This document shows positions 31,687-40,200 of a stretch of DNA of 64,000 nt, piece after piece. Source of the DNA: Rubrivivax sp. (GTDB taxonomy: Bacteria > Pseudomonadota > Gammaproteobacteria > Burkholderiales > Burkholderiaceae_C); contig JALHMT010000003.1 in assembly GCA_022843905.1 (NCBI GenBank), positions 124,001 to 188,000 of the forward strand, in the 5' to 3' direction. A program made the translations under genes and the position numbers. The notes beneath the pieces were generated by a model, which was not told the DNA's origin, did no database searches, and worked only from the letters and a program-made list of their open reading frames with translations. How positions within the stretch are numbered: position 1 is the stretch's first letter; every line of letters starts with the position of its first letter.

Positions 31687-34422
31687 ATGGCTGCCGAATC
31701 CACCGCCCTCCCGGCACTCGCCGCCCGCGCCGACCACAGCCGTTTCGTGCAGCGGGTCAGGCGCCGATACGCTGCGCAGCTGTCGCTGCTGCCGCCGGGA
31801 ACGCCCGACTTCGACGGCATCACCTTGCTCGTGCGCCAGCTCGAGCAGCAAGGCAGCGCCCTGCCGACGGCGTTGCGTGTGGCGCGACAGCTGGTGCTGG
31901 AACGACTGGCCGTGCTGGACATCGAGCACGAGGCACCGCTGCAGGCCGTCACCGCAGCGATGACCTCGCTGGCCGAGGCCACGCTCGAGGTCGCGCTGGC
32001 ACAGGCCCGTGCCGACGCCGACCAGCGCCATGGCCCGCCGCTGAACGCACAGGGCCAGCCCATCGACTTCTGGATCGTCGGCATGGGCAAGCTCGGCGCG
32101 CGCGAGCTCAACGTCTCGTCCGACATCGATCTCATCTACGTCTACGAAGACGACGGACAGACCCAGGGCGAGCGGCCGACCAGCGCGCACGAATACTTCT
32201 CCTTCGTCGCCAAGCGCCTCTATGCGCTGATCGGCGACACCACCGACGACGGCTTCGTGTTCCGCGTCGATCTGGCACTGCGGCCCAACGGCAACTCGGG
32301 CCCGCCGGTGGTCAGTCTGTCGATGCTGGAAGAGTACCTGCAGGTACAGGGCCGCGAGTGGGAGCGCTTCGCCTGGCTGAAGAGCCGCGTCGTGGCGCCG
32401 CGCGAGGCGGTGACCAGCGGCCGCGCCCTGGCGCTGCGCTCGCTGGTCACGCCCTTCGTCTACCGGCGCTACCTGGACTACGGCGTCTTCGAAGGCTTGC
32501 GGCAGCTGCACCGCAAGATCCGCGAGGAAGCACAGCGGCGCGCCGCTGGCCGCCCCGAACGCGCCAACGACGTGAAGCTGTCGCGCGGTGGCATCCGCGA
32601 GATCGAGTTCATCGTGCAGCTGATGCTGGTGGTGCGCGGCGGCCACTTCCCCGAGATCCGCACGCGCTCCACGGTGCGCGCGCTGCAACGCCTGGCCGAG
32701 CGCGGGCTGATGAAGCCCGAGGTCGCCACCCAGCTGGCCGCGGCCTACGAGTTCCTGCGCCGCGTGGAGCACCGCATCCAGTACCTGGACGACCAGCAGA
32801 CGCACCTGCTGCCGACCGACGACGCCGACCTCGGCTGGATCGCGCGCAGCCTGGGCCTGCTGTGCAATGCCGACACCTGCGAGATGCTCGACCGCCTGTG
32901 CCAGATCCGCGAACTGGTGGCCTCGGAGTTCGACTCCCTGCTGCGCGACGGCCAGGCCACCGGCGGCCCTGCAGGCTGCCGCAGCTGCGGGCCGGGGCCG
33001 CTGCCCGTGGACAGCGAGGCCCTGATCGAACGCCTGCCAGCCGCGCTGGCCGAGCGGGTGCGCGCCTGGGTCGCGCAGCCCCGCATGGCATCGCTGCGTG
33101 ACGAGAGCCGCATGCGACTGGGCCGGCTGATGCAGAAGGTCGGCCAGGGTCTGGCCCAGGGCGAGTGCTCGGAGCAGGCGGCGCTGCGCTTCGTCGACTG
33201 GCTGGAGCCCCTGCTGCGGCGCGAGAGCTACATCGCCCTGCTGGTCGAACGCCCAGCCGTGCAGAAGCGCCTGCTGCGCCTGCTGGGCATGGCCAGGTGG
33301 CCCATGCAGTACCTGATGCGCCACCCCGGCGTGATCGACGAACTGGCCGACGAACGTCTGCTGCATCTGCGCTTCGACCGTGCTGCCTTCGTCGCCGAAC
33401 TGGAAGAACGCCGTGCCGCCTGGCAGCGCAGCGGCGAAGACGACGAAGGCGAACTGCTCGACACCTTGCGCCGCGCCCACCACGCCGAAGTCTTCCGCAC
33501 GCTGGTGCGCGACGTCGAAGGCGAGCTCACCGTCGAGGAAGTGGCCGACGACCTTTCAGCGCTGGCCGACGCGGTGCTCGACACCACCCTGCGCTGGGCC
33601 TGGCCGCTGCTGCGCCAGCGTCACCGCGAGACGCCGGGCCTGGCCATCGTGGCCTACGGCAAGCTGGGCGGCAAGGAGCTGGGCTACGGCAGCGACCTCG
33701 ACGTGGTCTTCCTCTACGACGACCGTGACGAAGCCGACAAGGACAAGGCGCAGGAGGTCTACGGCGCCTTCGTGCGCAAGCTCATCACCTGGCTCACGCT
33801 GCGCACCGCTTCGGGCGAGCTGTTCGACATCGACACGGCGCTTCGCCCCAACGGCAATTCGGGCCTGCTGGTGACCTCGCTCGAATCGTTCCAGAACTAC
33901 CAGAAGGGCCGCGGCAGCAACACGGCCTGGACCTGGGAACACCAGGCCATCACGCGGGCGCGGTTCTGCGCCGGCGCGGCGGCCATCGCCGGCGCGTTCG
34001 ACGCCGCCCGCCGCAGCGTGCTCACCGCGCCGCGCGACCACGCGGCCTTGCGCGAGGAGGTGCGTGGCATGCGCGAACGCGTGCGCGCCGCCCGGCCGGT
34101 GGCAGCGGGCCGCTTCGACGTGAAGCACAGCGCCGGCGGCATGATGGACGTGGAGTTCGCCGTGCAGTTCCTGGTGCTGGCGCACGGCGCCGCGCAGCCG
34201 CTGATGCTGGACAACGCCGGCAACATCGCCTTGCTGCAGCGTGCCGAAGCGGTCGGTCTGCTGCCGGCCGGCGTGGGCACGGCCGCAGCCGATGCCTACC
34301 GTGACCTGCGCCGGGCGCAACACCGCGCGCGTCTGGACGAGCAGCCCACGCAGTTCGACCCGGCGACGATGGCGCCGGCGCGCGACGCCGTGCTGGCACT
34401 GTGGAAGGCCGTGTTCGATTGA
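31687..34422 (+). CDS. glnE: bifunctional glutamine synthetase adenylyltransferase/deadenylase
   Basis: The product has 911 residues, close to E. coli GlnE. It adds and removes AMP on glutamine synthetase according to PII signals. The two nucleotidyltransferase domains each show the G.GKLG..EL...SD.D motif: GMGKLGARELNVSSDID (~131) and YGKLGGKELGYGSDLD (~657). The first domain is the deadenylase and the second the adenylase. Each is followed by a regulatory helical domain containing RGGIREIEF or SAGGMMDVEF. The stop overlaps the rhombosortase start. Divergent from nit. Confidence 0.97.
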   Translation: MAAESTALPALAARADHSRFVQRVRRRYAAQLSLLPPGTPDFDGITLLVRQLEQQGSALPTALRVARQLVLERLAVLDIEHEAPLQAVTAAMTSLAEATLEVALAQARADADQRHGPPLNAQGQPIDFWIVGMGKLGARELNVSSDIDLIYVYEDDGQTQGERPTSAHEYFSFVAKRLYALIGDTTDDGFVFRVDLALRPNGNSGPPVVSLSMLEEYLQVQGREWERFAWLKSRVVAPREAVTSGRALALRSLVTPFVYRRYLDYGVFEGLRQLHRKIREEAQRRAAGRPERANDVKLSRGGIREIEFIVQLMLVVRGGHFPEIRTRSTVRALQRLAERGLMKPEVATQLAAAYEFLRRVEHRIQYLDDQQTHLLPTDDADLGWIARSLGLLCNADTCEMLDRLCQIRELVASEFDSLLRDGQATGGPAGCRSCGPGPLPVDSEALIERLPAALAERVRAWVAQPRMASLRDESRMRLGRLMQKVGQGLAQGECSEQAALRFVDWLEPLLRRESYIALLVERPAVQKRLLRLLGMARWPMQYLMRHPGVIDELADERLLHLRFDRAAFVAELEERRAAWQRSGEDDEGELLDTLRRAHHAEVFRTLVRDVEGELTVEEVADDLSALADAVLDTTLRWAWPLLRQRHRETPGLAIVAYGKLGGKELGYGSDLDVVFLYDDRDEADKDKAQEVYGAFVRKLITWLTLRTASGELFDIDTALRPNGNSGLLVTSLESFQNYQKGRGSNTAWTWEHQAITRARFCAGAAAIAGAFDAARRSVLTAPRDHAALREEVRGMRERVRAARPVAAGRFDVKHSAGGMMDVEFAVQFLVLAHGAAQPLMLDNAGNIALLQRAEAVGLLPAGVGTAAADAYRDLRRAQHRARLDEQPTQFDPATMAPARDAVLALWKAVFD

Positions 34423-35000
34423 TCCCGGCCGGTCGCACCTGGTTGGGTCTGTCGGCGCTGCTGGCCCTGGGGTCGCTTGCGGGGTGGTGGGTGCCTGCCG
34501 TGCTGTGGGACTGGCAACCCGGTCTGGCCTTCGAACAACCCTGGCGCTGGTGGACGGCGGCCTTCGTTCACTGGAGCGGCATGCACCTGGCCGCCAACCT
34601 GGCGGGACTGGCCGTCGTCGCCGCCCTGGGTCGTGTGGCACGGGTGCCGGCCGACGTGGCGCTGGGGTGGCTGGCGAGCTGGCCCCTGACGCACCTGGTA
34701 CTGCTGTCGGAGCCCGGCCTGGTGCACTACGGCGGCCTGTCGGGGGTGCTGCACGCCGGCGTGGCCATCGTGGCCACCTGGCTGCTCGCCACCCAGGACG
34801 GCAAGCGCCGCTGGGTGGGTGGCGCCCTCCTCGCCGGCCTGCTCCTCAAGCTCTGGCTCGAGGCCCCGTGGGGCCCGGCACTCGTGCAGCCGGCCGGCTG
34901 GGACATCGCCGTCGCGCCCCTGGCCCACGCCGCCGGCGCGGCCGTGGCGGTCGTGGTGACCCTGCTGGTGCTGGCACGCCACCGGCGTGGCGCTGCCTGA
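34419..35000 (+). CDS. rrtA: rhombosortase (GlyGly-CTERM processing rhomboid protease)
   Basis: The product is a membrane protein of 193 residues with about six hydrophobic helices. It has the short rhombosortase form of the rhomboid fold: W.WWTAAFVHWSGMHLAANL (His56, Asn60 in the oxyanion helix), the nucleophile Ser108 in YGGLSGVLH, and the catalytic His170 in PLAHAAGA. TTG at 34419 is preferred because GGAAGG lies about ten bases upstream and it overlaps the glnE stop (TTGA); a GTG at 34401 is possible. Rhombosortases cleave the C-terminal tail of GlyGly-CTERM proteins. A matching substrate candidate is the subtilase at 13388-15286. Confidence 0.82.
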   Translation: MIPAGRTWLGLSALLALGSLAGWWVPAVLWDWQPGLAFEQPWRWWTAAFVHWSGMHLAANLAGLAVVAALGRVARVPADVALGWLASWPLTHLVLLSEPGLVHYGGLSGVLHAGVAIVATWLLATQDGKRRWVGGALLAGLLLKLWLEAPWGPALVQPAGWDIAVAPLAHAAGAAVAVVVTLLVLARHRRGAA

Positions 35001-35030
35001 AGCAGGCAGCGTGAGCCCCGGAGCCCAGCC

Positions 35031-35978
35031 TTGAACGACCGCAAGGCCCGCCTGGACGGTCTGGCCGTGGTGCTGGTGATGACCTGCTGCGCGCTGTGGG
35101 GCCTGAACCAGGTGGCGGCCAAGGTGGCCCTGAACGAGATTCCCCCGCTGATGCAGGCCAGCGCACGCTCCCTGGGTGCCGCGCTGCTGCTGTGGCTGTG
35201 GGCCACGGCGCGGGGGATCAAGCTCTGGCAGCGCGATGGCACCGCTGCCGCGGGCATCGCCGCCGGACTGATCTTCGCCGTCGAGTTCGGCATGATCTTC
35301 GTCGGGCTGCAGTACACCGCCGCCTCTCGCATGATCGTCTTCCTCTACGTCGCCCCTTTTGTCGTGGCGCTGGGCATGCCCTTCATCGTGCCGTCGGAAA
35401 GGCTCGACCGCCTGCAGCTGCTGGGCCTGTCCGTGGCCTTCGGCGGCGTGGTCTGGGCCTTCTACGAAGGCTTCGTGCAGCCTCTGCATGGCGAGCTCCA
35501 GTGGCTGGGCGATGCGCTGGCGTTGGGCGCCTCGGTGCTGTGGGGTGCCACCACGCTGCTGCTGCGCGCCAGCAGGCTGTCGACCGCCCCGCCGGAGAAG
35601 ACGCTGCTCTATCAGCTGGCCGTCTCCGCCGTGGCGCTCGGGCTGGCATCGTGGGTGGCAGGTGAGCCCTGGCCTGAGAAGGTCGGGGCGCTTTCGATGT
35701 GGTCCCTGGGCTTTCAGACCGTCATCGTCACCTTCGCCAGCTACCTGATCTGGTTCTGGCTGCTGCGGCACTATCCGGCCACCCGCGTTTCGGCGTTCAC
35801 GCTGCTGACACCGGTCTTCGGCCTGCTGGCCGGCGTCATCCTGCTGAGCGAGCCGGTCACGCTGCGTCTGGTGGTCGCACTGGCCGCGGTGGCTGCCGGC
35901 ATTGCACTCGTCAACCGCCGGCCTGCCGCACCACCGGCTGCAAGCCTCGCCTCACCCCCACCCAAGGAGACACCATGA
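35031..35978 (+). CDS. DMT-superfamily (EamA) exporter
   Basis: The product has 315 residues from a TTG start, with ten hydrophobic helices in two EamA repeats. Conserved segments: CCALWGLNQVAAKVAL in helix 1 and a second repeat beginning ALALGASVLWGATTLLLRAS. The C-terminus is a proline/alanine tail. Such proteins export amino acids or other small metabolites; the substrate is not readable. The stop overlaps the glutathione transferase ATG (ATGA at 35975), and the rhombosortase gene ends 30 bp upstream. Confidence 0.88.
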   Translation: MNDRKARLDGLAVVLVMTCCALWGLNQVAAKVALNEIPPLMQASARSLGAALLLWLWATARGIKLWQRDGTAAAGIAAGLIFAVEFGMIFVGLQYTAASRMIVFLYVAPFVVALGMPFIVPSERLDRLQLLGLSVAFGGVVWAFYEGFVQPLHGELQWLGDALALGASVLWGATTLLLRASRLSTAPPEKTLLYQLAVSAVALGLASWVAGEPWPEKVGALSMWSLGFQTVIVTFASYLIWFWLLRHYPATRVSAFTLLTPVFGLLAGVILLSEPVTLRLVVALAAVAAGIALVNRRPAAPPAASLASPPPKETP

Positions 35979-36619
35979 TCACCCTGTGCGGTTTTCCCAT
36001 CAGCAACTACTACAACAAGGTCAAGCTGGTGCTGCTGGAGAAGAACATCCCGTTCACCGAAGAAGCGGTGCCCACCAAGTCGAAGGACGAGGCCGTGCTT
36101 GCAGCGTCCCCCCTGGGCAAGATCCCCTTCATACGCACCCCGCAGGGCGCGCTGTGCGAGAGCCAGGTGATCGTCGACTACCTCGAGGCGCAGTGGCCCA
36201 CGCCGGCCCTGGTGCCGGCCGATGCCTTTGCCGCTGCCAAGGTGCGCGAACTGGCCACCTACATCGACCTGCATCTGGAACTGGTGGCGCGCGAGCTCTA
36301 CGGGCAGGCCTTCTTCGGCGGCACCGTGGACGAGGCGGTGAAGATCCGCGTGAAGCAGCAGCTCGAGAAGAACATCGCCGGCTTCAAGCGGCTGGCCAGC
36401 TTCTCGCCCTACGTGGCGGGCGACAGCTTCACGCTGGCCGACTGTTCGGCCTGGGTGAGCCTGCCACTGGTGGCGATGGCCAGCAAGAGCGTGCTGGGCG
36501 AAGACCTGCTGGCCGCCGCCGGCCTGGACTGGAAGAGCTACGCCAAGCGGGTCGGCGAACGCCCGTCGGCCGTGCGGGTGGCTGCAGACCGCAAGAACGC
36601 GCAGCGGCCTCCCGGCTGA
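35975..36619 (+). CDS. glutathione S-transferase
   Basis: The product has 214 residues: an N-terminal thioredoxin-like domain (SNYYNKVKLVLLEKNIPF) with the glutathione-binding ES of ALCESQVIVDYLE (~62-74), then an all-helical C-terminal domain with the N-capping box FTLADCSAW. It conjugates or reduces electrophiles with glutathione. It is coupled to the DMT exporter by a 4-bp overlap, so export of a conjugate is an attractive but unproven idea. The catalytic residue may be Ser10 or Tyr12. Confidence 0.93.
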   Translation: MITLCGFPISNYYNKVKLVLLEKNIPFTEEAVPTKSKDEAVLAASPLGKIPFIRTPQGALCESQVIVDYLEAQWPTPALVPADAFAAAKVRELATYIDLHLELVARELYGQAFFGGTVDEAVKIRVKQQLEKNIAGFKRLASFSPYVAGDSFTLADCSAWVSLPLVAMASKSVLGEDLLAAAGLDWKSYAKRVGERPSAVRVAADRKNAQRPPG

Positions 36620-36638
36620 AGGGCCGGGCCCGCTGGAC

Positions 36639-37505
36639 TCAGGCGGGCTGCGGCCCGGCCTGCTGGGCCAGCGCGGTAGTGAGTTCCTTGCGGTACCGGT
36701 TCAGTTCCTGCACGCTGGCAAAGCTGCGCTCCATCAGCAGGCTCATGTTGTGCAGGATGCGTTCGACGACCTTGCGTTCCCATGCCGCGTCGAACTGGAT
36801 CTGGCGGTCGAGCCACTGCTCCAGCCATTCGGGGTTGGGCATGCGGCTCTGGATGGTGTCGCGCGGGAAGAGCTTGACGTTGACGTGCAGGTTGGTCGGA
36901 TGCAGCGCCTGCGCGGTCCGCCGCGCGCTGGCCATCAGCACGCCCACCTTGGCGAAGGCGGCGCGCGCCTCGTCGCCGAACTTGCCCATGGCCCGCTTCA
37001 TGTAGCGCAGGTAGGCGCCGCCGTGACGCGCCTCGTCCTTGGCCAGGGTTTCGTAGATGGCCCTGATCACCGGCTCGGTGTGCCACTCGGCGGCACGGCG
37101 GTACCAGTGGTTCAGGCGGATCTCGCCGCAGAAATGCAGCATCAGGGTTTCCAGCGCCGGGGCCGGGTCGAACTCGAACCGGACAGCGTGCAGTTCTTCT
37201 TCGGTCGGCACCAGGTCGGGACGGAAGCGGCGCAGGTACTCCATCAACACCAGCGAGTGCTTCTGTTCTTCGAAGAACCAGACGCTCATGAAGGCGGAGA
37301 AGTCGCTGTCGTCGCGGTTGTCGCGCAGGAACATTTCGGTGGCCGGCAAGGCCGCCCACTCGGTGATGGCGTTCATCTTGATGGTCTGCGCCTGCTCGTC
37401 ACTGAGCTTGTCGGCTTCGAAACGCGACCACGGGATGTCGTCATCCATGCTCCAGCGCACGGCTTCCAGTTGTTTGAAGAGTTCGGGATAAAGCATGTTG
37501 AACAC
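36639..37505 (-). CDS. ferritin-like di-iron protein (acyl-ACP desaturase-like)
   Basis: The product has 288 residues. A four-helix bundle carries di-iron ligand motifs: EWAALPATEMF, then FFEEQKHSLV (EExxH), then HFCGEIRLNHWY, and ETLAKDEARHGG (DExRH). This is the ferritin-like/stearoyl-ACP desaturase group; some homologues are annotated as ribonucleotide-reductase-like. It is convergent with the glutathione transferase (19 bp gap) and divergent from the lipid-modification operon across 569 bp. An oxidative step on a membrane lipid is possible given that neighbour. Confidence 0.8.
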   Translation of the reverse strand: MFNMLYPELFKQLEAVRWSMDDDIPWSRFEADKLSDEQAQTIKMNAITEWAALPATEMFLRDNRDDSDFSAFMSVWFFEEQKHSLVLMEYLRRFRPDLVPTEEELHAVRFEFDPAPALETLMLHFCGEIRLNHWYRRAAEWHTEPVIRAIYETLAKDEARHGGAYLRYMKRAMGKFGDEARAAFAKVGVLMASARRTAQALHPTNLHVNVKLFPRDTIQSRMPNPEWLEQWLDRQIQFDAAWERKVVERILHNMSLLMERSFASVQELNRYRKELTTALAQQAGPQPA

Positions 37506-38074
37506 CTCGCGGGACCTTGGATTCTAGAAGCTGCGGCCGGGTACCCGACTCAGAGTCCGGATATCACCATCGGCAGGGGCATGAAGCGCGCCCAGGCCTG
37601 CGACCCCCCGACCCGCCGCCGCCAAAGCCCAGTGTTTGGAAGGGTTACTGTGAACGCCTCGTGGGTTATGTGTACTATCCAGTCGTATGGCGACCAATCA
37701 GTTCAAGTCAGTCGGAACATCGGAACCCTCGGCGACGCCGGCCGCTGTGCCGACATGTCGGGCGCAGACACGATTCTTTGCACGTGACGTCTTCGGCGCT
37801 GCACGGAACTTTCGCGGTCCCGCCCCGTCTGAATCTTCAAGGCGGCGCGTGATGCCGGTGGCCGGACAGGTCGCTGCCGAATCCATTTTCCTGCTGTGTG
37901 GCCCGACGGCTACGTCGTCGGCAATCTCCGGGCGGTTCCTCTCCTCCTCCCTCCCTCCCTCGTTCGCCCGGGGGCGCCACACGGCAGATTTTCTTCCCCG
38001 GGGCACCGCGATCGCTGGTGCCCGGGACGGCTCGCAGCGGCGCTGCCCCCTGCGCCTTCGGGCCGGCTGACCCG
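37506..38074. other. 569-bp intergenic region, regulatory
   Basis: No convincing gene is seen here; the overlapping frames on both strands look random and differ in composition from neighbours. It holds a lower-GC stretch near 37630-37720, an ECF-type promoter at 37805-37833, a 26-nt pyrimidine tract (37936-37961) and a 7-bp-stem hairpin (GGGCACC/GGTGCCC, 38001-38023) about 50 bp before the oxidoreductase ATG. Confidence 0.7.
37805..37833 (+). promoter_or_regulatory. ECF/RpoE-type sigma promoter
   Basis: GGAACTT (37805-37811), a 16-nt spacer, and TCTGAA (37828-37833) match the E. coli RpoE-type consensus (GGAACTT and TCTGA or TCAAA). It faces the lipid-modification operon. Predicted start near 37840, giving a ~235-nt leader. 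The sigma factor itself is not in the window. Confidence 0.6.
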
Positions 38075-39367
38075 ATGCGCCGCATCGCCGTCGTCGGGTC
38101 AGGCATTGCGGGTCTGGCCACGGCCTACCGCTTGGCCGGGCACGCCCGCGTCACCCTCTTCGAGGCCGGCGACCACTTCGGCGGTCACACCCACACGGTC
38201 GACATGACGCTGGACGGCGTCACGCACGGCGTGGACACGGGCTTCCTGGTCTTCAATCACCGCACCTACCCGCAGCTGGTGAAGCTGTTCGACGAACTGA
38301 AGGTTCATACCTCGGCGTCGGACATGTCGTTTTCCGTCAAGCAGCCTTCCACCGGCCTGGAATGGAGCGGTTCGGACCTCAACAGCGTCTTCGCGCAGCG
38401 CAGCAACCTGCTTCGCCCGTCTTTCCTGCGCATGCTGGTCGACGTGCTGCGCTTCAACAAGCTGGCCACCGGCATCGCCGCCGCAGGGTCCGAAGCGGGG
38501 ATGTCCGAAGACATCGGCAGCTTCCTCGACCGGCACGGCTTCAGCCGCAGCTTCCGCGAAGGCTATTTCCTGCCGATGATCGGCTGCATCTGGTCTTGCC
38601 CCACCGATCAGATGCTGCGCTTCCCGGTGGCCACCATGATCCGCTTCTGCCACAACCACGGCCTGCTGCAGGTGGCGGACCGGCCGCAGTGGTACACGGT
38701 GACCGGTGGAGCCAGGAACTACGTGCAGAAGATCCTGCCCCATGTGCCCGATGCGCGTCTGCGCACGCCCGTGCGCCGCGTTCGCAGCACCGCTGCCGGC
38801 GTCGAGGTCTCCATCGACACCGGCACCGAGCTGTTCGACGAGGCGGTGCTGGCCTGCCACAGCGACCAGAGCCTGGCGCTGCTGGCCGAGCCGACGGCAG
38901 CGCAGCGCGCGGTGCTCGGGGCCATCCGCTACCACCCCAATCGTGCCGTGCTGCACACCGACACCTCCGTGCTGCCCAGACGCCAGCGTGCCTGGGCGGC
39001 CTGGAACTACGAGCGTGCGGCGATGGCGGAACAGGAGAGTGCCGTCGTCTGCCTGCACTACCTGATCAACAGGCTGCAGCCCCTGCCCTGGAAGACGCCC
39101 GTCGTGGTGTCGCTGAACCCCGGCACCGAACCCGACCCGCGCCGCGTGGTCGGGGCCTGGAGCTACAGCCATCCGGTGTTCGACCTGGCCGCCATCCAGG
39201 CGCAGCGAGACCTGCCTGCTGCACAGGGCCAGGGCGGTGTCTGGCTGGCCGGCGCCTGGACCCGCTACGGATTCCATGAAGACGGGCTGATGTCGGCGCA
39301 ACAGGTGGTCGAACGCCTGCTGTCCGCCCCGGTCGCATCGATGGCGCCCCAGCGCAAGGCGGCCTGA
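38075..39367 (+). CDS. FAD-dependent oxidoreductase of the CFA/DUF1365 operon
   Basis: The product has 430 residues. It begins MRRIAVVGSGIAGLATAYRL, a dinucleotide-binding motif, followed by the conserved FGGHTHTVD and VDTGFLVFNHRTYP blocks typical of this amine-oxidase-like family. It ends with a second FAD block (GVWLAGAWTRYGFHEDGL). Genes of this type are nearly always beside DUF1365 and cyclopropane synthase homologues, suggesting redox chemistry on membrane fatty acids. It overlaps the DUF1365 ATG (TGATG). It is the first gene after the ECF-type promoter. The exact reaction is unknown. Confidence 0.9.
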   Translation: MRRIAVVGSGIAGLATAYRLAGHARVTLFEAGDHFGGHTHTVDMTLDGVTHGVDTGFLVFNHRTYPQLVKLFDELKVHTSASDMSFSVKQPSTGLEWSGSDLNSVFAQRSNLLRPSFLRMLVDVLRFNKLATGIAAAGSEAGMSEDIGSFLDRHGFSRSFREGYFLPMIGCIWSCPTDQMLRFPVATMIRFCHNHGLLQVADRPQWYTVTGGARNYVQKILPHVPDARLRTPVRRVRSTAAGVEVSIDTGTELFDEAVLACHSDQSLALLAEPTAAQRAVLGAIRYHPNRAVLHTDTSVLPRRQRAWAAWNYERAAMAEQESAVVCLHYLINRLQPLPWKTPVVVSLNPGTEPDPRRVVGAWSYSHPVFDLAAIQAQRDLPAAQGQGGVWLAGAWTRYGFHEDGLMSAQQVVERLLSAPVASMAPQRKAA

Positions 39368-40137
39368 TGGCCAGCGACCCCGGCGCGCCCAGCGGCGCCC
39401 TGCTTGCGCAGGGCATCGTGCGGCATCGCCGCCTGCGTCCGGCGCTCCACGCCTTCGTCTACCCCACCTATTTCCTGATGCTGCCGATGCGCCACCTGCG
39501 TGACCAGGCCTCGCCGGCGCTGCGCCGCAACCGCTTCGGATGGCTGAGCTTCCATGACCGCGACCACGGCGACGGCAGCAGCGACGCGCTGGCCTGGCTG
39601 GAAGGCCTGCTCGAAGCAGAGGGCGTGCAGGACGCCGATGGCGAGGTCTGGCTGCAGACCTACCCACGCGTGTTCGGCTACGTCTTCAAGCCGGTCAGCT
39701 TCTGGTATTGCCACCGCCGCGACGGCAGCCTGGCGGCCGTGGTCGTCGAGGTCAACAACACCTTCGGCGAACGCCACTGCTACCTGCTGGCAGGCCCCCA
39801 TCTCGGCTTCGGCCGCGAGCAACGGGCGCAGAAGGTCTTCCACGTCTCGCCCTTCTGCAGCGTGCAGGGCGAGTACCGCTTCCGCTTCATGCGCGCCGGC
39901 GACCGCATCGTCGCCCGTGTGGACCACGACGACGACGACGGACCGCTGCTGGAAACCAGCCTGTCGGGCCGGCTGCAACCCCTCACCTCAGGCAGCGTGC
40001 GCAGCGCCTTCTTCGGCACGCCGCTGATGACCCTGGGCGTGATCACCCGCATTCACTGGCAAGCCCTGCGGCTGTGGCTCAAGCGCGTGCCTTTCCATGG
40101 CAAGCCGGAACCGCCTGAAGCTTTCATCACCCGCTGA
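39367..40137 (+). CDS. DUF1365 family protein
   Basis: The product has 256 residues. Family features: RHRRLRPALHAFVYPTYF near the start, LQTYPRVFGYVFKPVSFWYC, and FGERHCYLL in the middle; an HVSPFC and EYRFRF stretch follows. DUF1365 proteins have no settled biochemical role but are constant partners of CFA-synthase-like and flavoprotein genes. Soluble; the start is fixed by the one-base overlap with the preceding stop. Likely co-translated with it. Confidence 0.9.
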   Translation: MASDPGAPSGALLAQGIVRHRRLRPALHAFVYPTYFLMLPMRHLRDQASPALRRNRFGWLSFHDRDHGDGSSDALAWLEGLLEAEGVQDADGEVWLQTYPRVFGYVFKPVSFWYCHRRDGSLAAVVVEVNNTFGERHCYLLAGPHLGFGREQRAQKVFHVSPFCSVQGEYRFRFMRAGDRIVARVDHDDDDGPLLETSLSGRLQPLTSGSVRSAFFGTPLMTLGVITRIHWQALRLWLKRVPFHGKPEPPEAFITR

Positions 40138-40200
40138 ATCCGGTCTGCCCGACCTTGCGTACCCGAGTCCTCCGCCACCGCCGCCGACAATAACGCCGCC

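Noticed and set aside
31510..33483. 657-codon minus-strand frame opposite glnE
   Set aside because: No motif or signal; glnE motifs on the plus strand are intact throughout.
37687..38070. Plus-strand frame of 127 codons in the gap before the lipid operon
   Set aside because: Overlaps the ECF-type promoter and pyrimidine tract, has no family features, and other frames on both strands are equally open.
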